Below, in pieces: positions 59,558-64,000 of a stretch of 64,000 bases of DNA. Each line of letters opens with the position of its first letter. Positions within the stretch are counted from its first letter, which is position 1. Below the pieces are notes generated by a model. It was not told the DNA's origin. It did no database searches and was given only the letters and a program-made list of their open reading frames with translations. Made by a program: the position numbers and the translations under genes. Source of the stretch: Chroococcidiopsis thermalis PCC 7203. Lineage in GTDB: Bacteria; Cyanobacteriota; Cyanobacteriia; Cyanobacteriales; Chroococcidiopsidaceae. The stretch lies in contig NC_019695.1 in NCBI RefSeq assembly GCF_000317125.1, positions 1,290,336 to 1,354,335 of the forward strand, read 5' to 3'.

Positions 59558-60598
59558 GGGGTAGAACCTCCTCAGGGAACTCGAAGTTTTCGTGGGGTTG
59601 GTCTTGAGGAGCCATCCAAGCACGGATGCCCTCGTTAAGCAGAATGTTCTTGGTGTAGAAAGTCTCGAACTCGGGGTCTTCTGCTGCCCGCAGCTCTTGA
59701 GAGACGAAGTCGTATGCCCGCAGGTTCACCGCCAAGCCGACGACTCCCACTGCACTCATCCACAGTCCAGTTACAGGCACGAACAACATGAAAAAGTGCA
59801 ACCAGCGCTTGTTGGAAAAGGCAATCCCGAAAATCTGCGACCAGAAACGGTTTGCCGTCACCATCGAATAGGTCTCTTCCGATTGAGTCGGGTTGAAAGC
59901 GGGGAAGGTGTTGGAGCTATCGCCGTCTTCAAACAGGGTGTTTTCCACCGTCGCCCCGTGAATCGCGCACAACAGCGCTCCACCTAGTACTCCCGCTACT
60001 CCCATCATGTGGAACGGGTTGAGCGTCCAGTTATGGAACCCTTGGAAGAACAGCAAGAAGCGGAAAATTGCCGCGACTCCAAATGAAGGTGCAAAAACCA
60101 GCCGGACTGTCCTAAGGGGTAGAGCAAGAAGACGCTGACAAACACCGCAATTGGTCCAGTGAATGCTAATGCGTTGTATGGTCTGATGCCGACCAAGCGA
60201 GCAATTTCTAGCTGCCGCAGGCAGAATCCAATCAGCGCAAATGCTCCGTGTAAGGCGACAAATGCCCACAAGCCGCCGAGTTGACACCAGCGCGTGAAGT
60301 CCCAGTTCGCTTCTGGTCCCCACAAGAACAGCAATGAGTGTCCCATGCTGTTGGCTGGGGTCGATACGGCTACGGTTAAGAAGTTGGCTCCTTCCAGGTA
60401 GCTGCTAGCAATCCCGTGGGTGTACCACGAGGTGACGAATGTGGTTCCGGTCAGCCATCCACCTAGTGCTAGGTAGGCGCAGGGGAATAATAATAGCCCC
60501 GACCAGCCGACGAATACAAATCTATCGCGCTTGAGCCAGTCGTCGAGAACGTCAAACCATCCTCTTTGACTCGGTGCGCGTCCTACTGCAATTGTCAT
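59541..60598 (-). pseudogene. psbD: Photosystem II D2 protein gene with one-base frameshift
   Basis: The two halves are unmistakable D2. The first starts [20 protein letters not shown] and runs in frame to [12 protein letters not shown]. The second resumes one frame over at [20 protein letters not shown] and ends EVLPRGNAL. Total length is 1,058 bases, exactly one short of the 1,059 needed for a 352-residue D2 plus stop. The missing base lies in a run of five T (60093-60097, coding strand TGGTTTTTGC), where TGGTTTTTTGC is needed for WFFAP. Either a real frameshift, covered by another psbD copy, or a homopolymer sequencing error. The psbC start overlaps its end normally. Confidence 0.9.
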
Positions 60599-61007
60599 TT
60601 AAAATCCTCTGGGTTTACTAAAAATTGCAACGCTTTTTGAGGAATTAACTTTTTGTTGACTAGGAGATGGTTTAGATCCAACTCCGCAGGCAAGAAAATC
60701 GTTGTAGTAACTAACGCCTTTCTCACTAGAATGCCATGTCAGTGTTGCCGCGAAAAGCAGCAACTTGACAGCACGGCTGATTAATGTTTCTTAATCGATC
60801 GCAGTGACCGCACCTCAAGCCCAATCCACAAAAGCGGATTGAGTGTTTAGTGTTAGATTATAGTCTAATCAAATATGAGAATTTTTACAATTTGACACAA
60901 GTTTTTGCAGTTCTCTCAGATTGTTCGCAGTTGAACCAGGCAACTTACTGTGTGAATAATAAGAGTGGAAAACCGCCTTCAGTAGTTTAACTGAGCAGGG
61001 TAGTGAC
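60599..61007. promoter_or_regulatory. Divergent region upstream of psbD and ycf4
   Basis: 409 bases between the starts of psbD (leftward) and ycf4 (rightward). The first ~30 bases include AGAGGATTTTAAATG reading leftward as psbD ribosome-binding site and start. The rest has AT-rich promoter-like segments (AGATTATAGTCTAATC forms an inverted repeat near 60855). No gene is seen. Confidence 0.6.
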
Positions 61008-61610
61008 ATGACGGCATCAACAACCACCAATTCCGGCGATTCGGAAGCTAAAGCAAATAAAAATAGTACCTCCAGCTGCTTGAATCAAAAAGTTTTAGGT
61101 TCGCGACGATTCAGCAATTACTGGTGGGCTACAGTCGTTTCCATCGGTGGGATAGGCTTTTTCTTGGCTGGACTTTCTAGTTACTTGCAAATTAATTTAA
61201 TTCCATTTGCCGAGCCGACCCAGCTCGTTTTCATTCCCCAAGGGATAGCGATTGGATTTTATGGAGTGGCAGGTCTGCTGCTAGCGCTGTATCTGTGGGG
61301 CATGATTTTGCTGGACGTAGGCGGCGGCTACAATGAGTTTGACAAGGAGAAGGGTGAATTTCACATTTTTCGGTGGGGATTTCCTGGGAAAAACCGCCGC
61401 ATTGAAATTAAAGCCCCCATACAAGATATTCAAGCTGTGCGTTTAGAGATTAAAGAAGGCTTGAATCCCCGTCGAGAACTTTATCTACGAGTCAAAGGAA
61501 GACGAAATATTCCCTTGACGCGAGTAGGTCAACCCTTATCTATTACAAAGCTAGAGAACGATGGGGCAGAATTGGCTCGATTTTTAGCTGTGCCGCTAGA
61601 AGGACTGTAA
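61008..61610 (+). CDS. ycf4: Photosystem I assembly protein Ycf4
   Basis: A 200-residue membrane protein. After a hydrophilic, disordered N-terminus (~30 residues) come [20 protein letters not shown], with the first membrane helix [10 protein letters not shown], and the second at [20 protein letters not shown]. The C-terminal half has [20 protein letters not shown] and [20 protein letters not shown], all typical. Ycf4 acts as a scaffold for photosystem I assembly in the thylakoid. Full length, and opposite in direction to psbD-psbC. Confidence 0.97.
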   Translation: MTASTTTNSGDSEAKANKNSTSSCLNQKVLGSRRFSNYWWATVVSIGGIGFFLAGLSSYLQINLIPFAEPTQLVFIPQGIAIGFYGVAGLLLALYLWGMILLDVGGGYNEFDKEKGEFHIFRWGFPGKNRRIEIKAPIQDIQAVRLEIKEGLNPRRELYLRVKGRRNIPLTRVGQPLSITKLENDGAELARFLAVPLEGL

Positions 61611-61735
61611 TTTCATCAAGTAATTTAATTAAAAATTCAGAATTTGCCTGGGGAAACCGGAGGTACCCTGGTAAAGCGTTCGGAAGGAAGATTTAGCCTT
61701 TTGAATTTTTTTACCTATAGCGATCGCAGAGGCAA

Positions 61736-62515
61736 ATGCAGTTAAAAGTTCAGCAGTGGTTGGTTTTAGTTCTCATTATTGGTGGGTTATGTTTGGCAGG
61801 ATGTACGCCTAACCAAGTGGCGAATTCTGCTTCCCCCGATAATACGGCAGCTGAAACCACACCTGTACCTGCAATTCAAACAAGTAGCGTTCAAATGAAG
61901 AATTTACCAACTCTAGAAGGAACGGCGACAGTTGTGATGACGGTGAAGGGGCAACCAATTACTATCGAGGTAGATGGTAAGAATGCCCCTCTAACGGCAG
62001 GAAATTTTGTCGATCTAGTACAGCGGGGTGTCTATGATGGACTCGTATTCCATCGAGTCATCGGTCCCCAGAGCAGACCACCAGAACAACCTTTTGTAGT
62101 CCAAGGAGGAGACCCGCAAAGCAAAAACCCCAATTTTTCACCTCAGCGTCTAGGAACTGGCGGTTTTATCGATCCAAATACAGGAACAGAACGTCAGATT
62201 CCTTTAGAAATTAAGCCCACAGGGGCAACAGATCCGATCTACAGTCGGACGCTGAAAAGTGCGGGAGTCAGAAAACAACCAGTTTTACAGCATCTTAGAG
62301 GGGCTGTCGCTATGGCGCGATCGCAACAGCCAGATTCCGCCTCTTCTCAGTTCTATTTCGCCCTTGCCGATTTGAGTTTTCTCGATGGGGATTACGCCGT
62401 CTTTGGTAAAGTGACTAGCGGTATGGACGTGGTAGACAAAATTCAACAAGGCGATCGCATTGACTCTGCTAAGGTGACTGAAGGCAGTGACAAGCTGAAA
62501 AACGGTGGCAAATAA
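61736..62515 (+). CDS. Lipoprotein peptidyl-prolyl cis-trans isomerase (cyclophilin type)
   Basis: A 259-residue protein. A lipoprotein signal peptide ends LVLIIGGLCLAGC, with C22 as the lipidated residue. After a ~50-residue linker comes a cyclophilin domain with NAPLTAGNFVDLVQRGVYDG, LVFHRVI, VVQGGDP, RGAVAMARSQQPDSASSQFY and DYAVFGKVTSGMDVVDKI. The catalytic Arg (in FHRVI) is present. It is a folding catalyst on the outer face of the plasma membrane or in the thylakoid lumen. Starts 125 bases after ycf4. Confidence 0.93.
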   Translation: MQLKVQQWLVLVLIIGGLCLAGCTPNQVANSASPDNTAAETTPVPAIQTSSVQMKNLPTLEGTATVVMTVKGQPITIEVDGKNAPLTAGNFVDLVQRGVYDGLVFHRVIGPQSRPPEQPFVVQGGDPQSKNPNFSPQRLGTGGFIDPNTGTERQIPLEIKPTGATDPIYSRTLKSAGVRKQPVLQHLRGAVAMARSQQPDSASSQFYFALADLSFLDGDYAVFGKVTSGMDVVDKIQQGDRIDSAKVTEGSDKLKNGGK

Positions 62516-62524
62516 TTAATCTCT

Positions 62525-62545
62525 GGGCGCACGCCGTGCGCCTAC
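62525..62545. repeat. Short relative of the GGCGCAC palindrome
   Basis: GGGCGCACGCCGTGCGCC, a shortened form of the palindrome found at 8609, 32655 and 33209, in the 51-base gap between the cyclophilin and KAS-like genes. Confidence 0.65.
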
Positions 62546-62566
62546 TCTTAACCCTCACCCCAAAGC

Positions 62567-63751
62567 GTGGAAGTTGTTGTCACAGGTATTAGTCTCATTT
62601 CCAGCTTGGGAAAAAGCTTAGAAACTAGCTGGGAAAACTTAATACTCGATCGCATCGGCATTAGCTTACAGCAGCCTTTCCCAGAACTAGAGGCTAGACC
62701 TTTAGCACTGGTTGACGAACAACCAACTAATGCGATCGAGTTAACTCAATTAGCAGTAGCAGCTGCTCTAAAAGATTCAGGCTTAGAATCACCTTTACCA
62801 GACTGCGGGGTAGTCATCGGTTCTAGCCGCAGCCAACAAGCAGTTTGGGAAGAGCTGATAAAGTCAAAAGTTGAAAGTCAAAAGTCAAAAGTTGCTTCAA
62901 CTCCCGACTCCCGTACGGGCAGGTTTCTAAACCCGCCCCTACCGACTCCCGAATTCTTAGAAATCTTACCAAACGCAATCGCCTCAATAGCAGCAAGACA
63001 AATTGGGGCAACAGGTGTAGTATTGTCCCCAATGGCAGCATGTGCTACGGGGATTTGGGCGATCGCTCAAGGGAGTTTATTAATCAAAACTGGGCAATGT
63101 CACCGGGTAATCGTTGGCGCAGTGGAAGCGCCGATTACCCCCTTAACTTTGGCTGGATTTGGGCAGATGGGCGCGTTGGCAACTACTGGCGCTTATCCAT
63201 TCGATCGCTATAGAGAAGGATTGGTGTTGGGGGAAGGTGCATCTGTATTAGTACTGGAATCAGCACGAGCAGCCCAGCAGCGTTCGGCAAAAGTTTACGG
63301 TCGCGTTCTAGGTTTTAGCTTGACAAACGATGCTTTTCATGCAGCTCAGCCAGAGCCAACGGGGAAAAGCGCGATCGTGGCAATTAAGCAATGCTTGGAG
63401 CGCGGTAATCTTACACCACAAGACATTGATTACATTCACGCACACGGTACGGCGACCCAGCTCAACGACAAGCGCGAAGCACAAATAATTCAGTATTTAT
63501 TTCCTCATGGAGTTCCCGTAAGTTCCACAAAAGGAGCCACGGGGCATACTTTGGGAGCTTCTGGGGCGATTGGTACGGCATTCTGTCTGATGGCATTACG
63601 CCATCAAATATTACCGCCATGTACGGGACTGCGATCGCCCCAATTCGATCTCGATCTAATCGTCACGTCGCGAAAAGCAGCACTCAGGCACGTACTCTGT
63701 TTGAGTTTTGGCTTTGGCGGACAGAATGCTGTTTTAGTCTTGGGCAAATAG
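62567..63751 (+). CDS. Beta-ketoacyl-ACP synthase-like enzyme (KAS II/FabF family)
   Basis: A 394-residue condensing enzyme from a GTG at 62567 (MEVVVTGISLISSLGKSLET). The thiolase-fold motifs are complete: the nucleophile Cys in SPMAACATGIWAIAQG, then HAHGTATQLND (first His), KGATGHTLGASG (Lys and second His) and LSFGFGGQNAVLVLG. It would extend acyl-ACP in fatty-acid or lipid synthesis, perhaps as a second copy beside the main FabF. Residues about 100-130 (KVESQKSKVASTPDSRTGRF, LNPPLPTP) are encoded by an interspersed repeat inserted in frame and are not part of the family. Confidence 0.92.
   Translation: MEVVVTGISLISSLGKSLETSWENLILDRIGISLQQPFPELEARPLALVDEQPTNAIELTQLAVAAALKDSGLESPLPDCGVVIGSSRSQQAVWEELIKSKVESQKSKVASTPDSRTGRFLNPPLPTPEFLEILPNAIASIAARQIGATGVVLSPMAACATGIWAIAQGSLLIKTGQCHRVIVGAVEAPITPLTLAGFGQMGALATTGAYPFDRYREGLVLGEGASVLVLESARAAQQRSAKVYGRVLGFSLTNDAFHAAQPEPTGKSAIVAIKQCLERGNLTPQDIDYIHAHGTATQLNDKREAQIIQYLFPHGVPVSSTKGATGHTLGASGAIGTAFCLMALRHQILPPCTGLRSPQFDLDLIVTSRKAALRHVLCLSFGFGGQNAVLVLGK
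62862..62950. repeat. Composite repeat inside the KAS-like gene
   Basis: First comes the heptamer tandem AGTCAAA (AGTCAAAAGTTGAAAGTCAA and onward), then a palindrome CCCGTACGGGCAGGTTTC with its partner AAACCCGCCCCTAC. Both types occur between genes elsewhere in such genomes. Together they add about 30 in-frame codons. Confidence 0.8.
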
Positions 63752-63834
63752 GAGCAAATAGGTTCGCCGCGAACGACATTTTTCTGTCACATTCATATAT
63801 CACTCTAGAGATAAAAAACTATTACAGCCAAATT

Positions 63835-64000
63835 ATGAAAGCAAAGATTGACGGTTGGATGAAAGGAGTAGGGAGTGCGATCGCCCTATTAGCCATTGCG
63901 AGTTGTTCTCTGACACAACAGCCTAACGCCTCTACGACTGCACAAACGACATCGCCCAATTTATCATCGAGCAATCTTAACGTATCTGACAGTGGGAATG
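63835..64000 (+). CDS. Lipoprotein, N-terminal part (runs off the right edge)
   Basis: From ATG 63835 the frame is open to the edge (about 55 codons). MKAKIDGWMKGVGSAIALLA, followed by IASC, is a lipoprotein signal with Cys near residue 24. The following Ser/Thr/Gln-rich stretch (SLTQQPNASTTAQTT) is a typical linker. The functional domain lies outside the window, so nothing more can be said. Confidence 0.7.
   Translation, partial: MKAKIDGWMKGVGSAIALLAIASCSLTQQPNASTTAQTTSPNLSSSNLNVSDSGN

Noticed and set aside
59541-60598. Programmed frameshift in psbD
   Set aside because: D2 is encoded without a frameshift in known cyanobacteria, and the site is a simple T-run with one base missing. A real mutation or sequencing error is far more likely than programmed slippage.
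1-64000. CRISPR arrays and tRNA or rRNA genes
   Set aside because: No regularly spaced repeat-spacer array and no tRNA-like cloverleaf or rRNA segment was recognised by reading. The phased repeats at 25629 are too short and too closely spaced for CRISPR. A tRNAscan and CRISPR search would settle it.

Overview
The window comes from a cyanobacterial chromosome. GCGATCGC (HIP1) sites are dense outside the foreign DNA. The conserved genes are photosynthetic or cyanobacterial: psbD-psbC, ycf4, a Tab2 (DUF1092) translation factor, the HoxEFU diaphorase, HpsA, DUF2949 and a PCP_red-domain protein. The repeat families and exopolysaccharide genes would fit a Chroococcidiopsis- or Nostoc-like organism, but I cannot fix the genus from sequence alone. 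Layout. 1-2640: the 5' part of hpsA (leftward, cut by the window edge), a DUF4351 fragment and a type II toxin-antitoxin pair. 2657-8482: a leftward run ppsA - DUF2949 - hoxE - hoxF - hoxU with short gaps and no hoxYH after it. 8686-27789: an integrated mobile element of about 19 kb, bounded by 120-bp direct repeats that match at 116 positions. 27675-35665: tab2, a GH57 protein, a membrane protein, a GHL10-type glycosidase-like protein, a nucleoside deoxyribosyltransferase-like protein, ComB, an aldo/keto reductase and an NTF2-like protein. 36218-56997: an unknown membrane protein and a large exopolysaccharide locus. 57782-64000: a PCP_red protein, psbC, psbD (with a one-base frameshift), ycf4, a lipoprotein cyclophilin, a KAS-like enzyme and a lipoprotein cut by the edge. 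The mobile element is the standout. A tyrosine integrase lies directly beside the 3' end of tab2. The element brings its own replacement for the last residues of tab2, and the displaced original 3' end lies 19 kb away at the other border. Inside are a leftward J-domain protein behind a ribbon-helix-helix (RHH) regulator; a rightward set of small unknown genes; a leftward, translationally coupled phage-tail-like operon ending in a tape-measure gene, which is split by an IS4-family insertion with 11-bp target duplications; a primase-helicase with five ~21-bp iteron-like repeats upstream; a second repeat cluster downstream of it; and a third RHH protein near the integrase. No portal, capsid, large terminase or lysis gene was recognised, so it looks like a decayed prophage, a phage satellite or an unusual integrative element. 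The exopolysaccharide locus holds a Wzc-type tyrosine autokinase, Wzx- and Wzy-like membrane proteins, several glycosyltransferases, two epimerases and two different lipid-carrier phosphoglycosyltransferases. It also has a small tailoring set: a DegT aminotransferase, a methyltransferase, two tandem FemAB-like acyl/aminoacyltransferases and a phytanoyl-CoA-dioxygenase-like enzyme. Short interspersed repeats are common between genes. In four places they also sit in frame inside genes: once in hoxF, twice in tab2 and once in the KAS-like gene.
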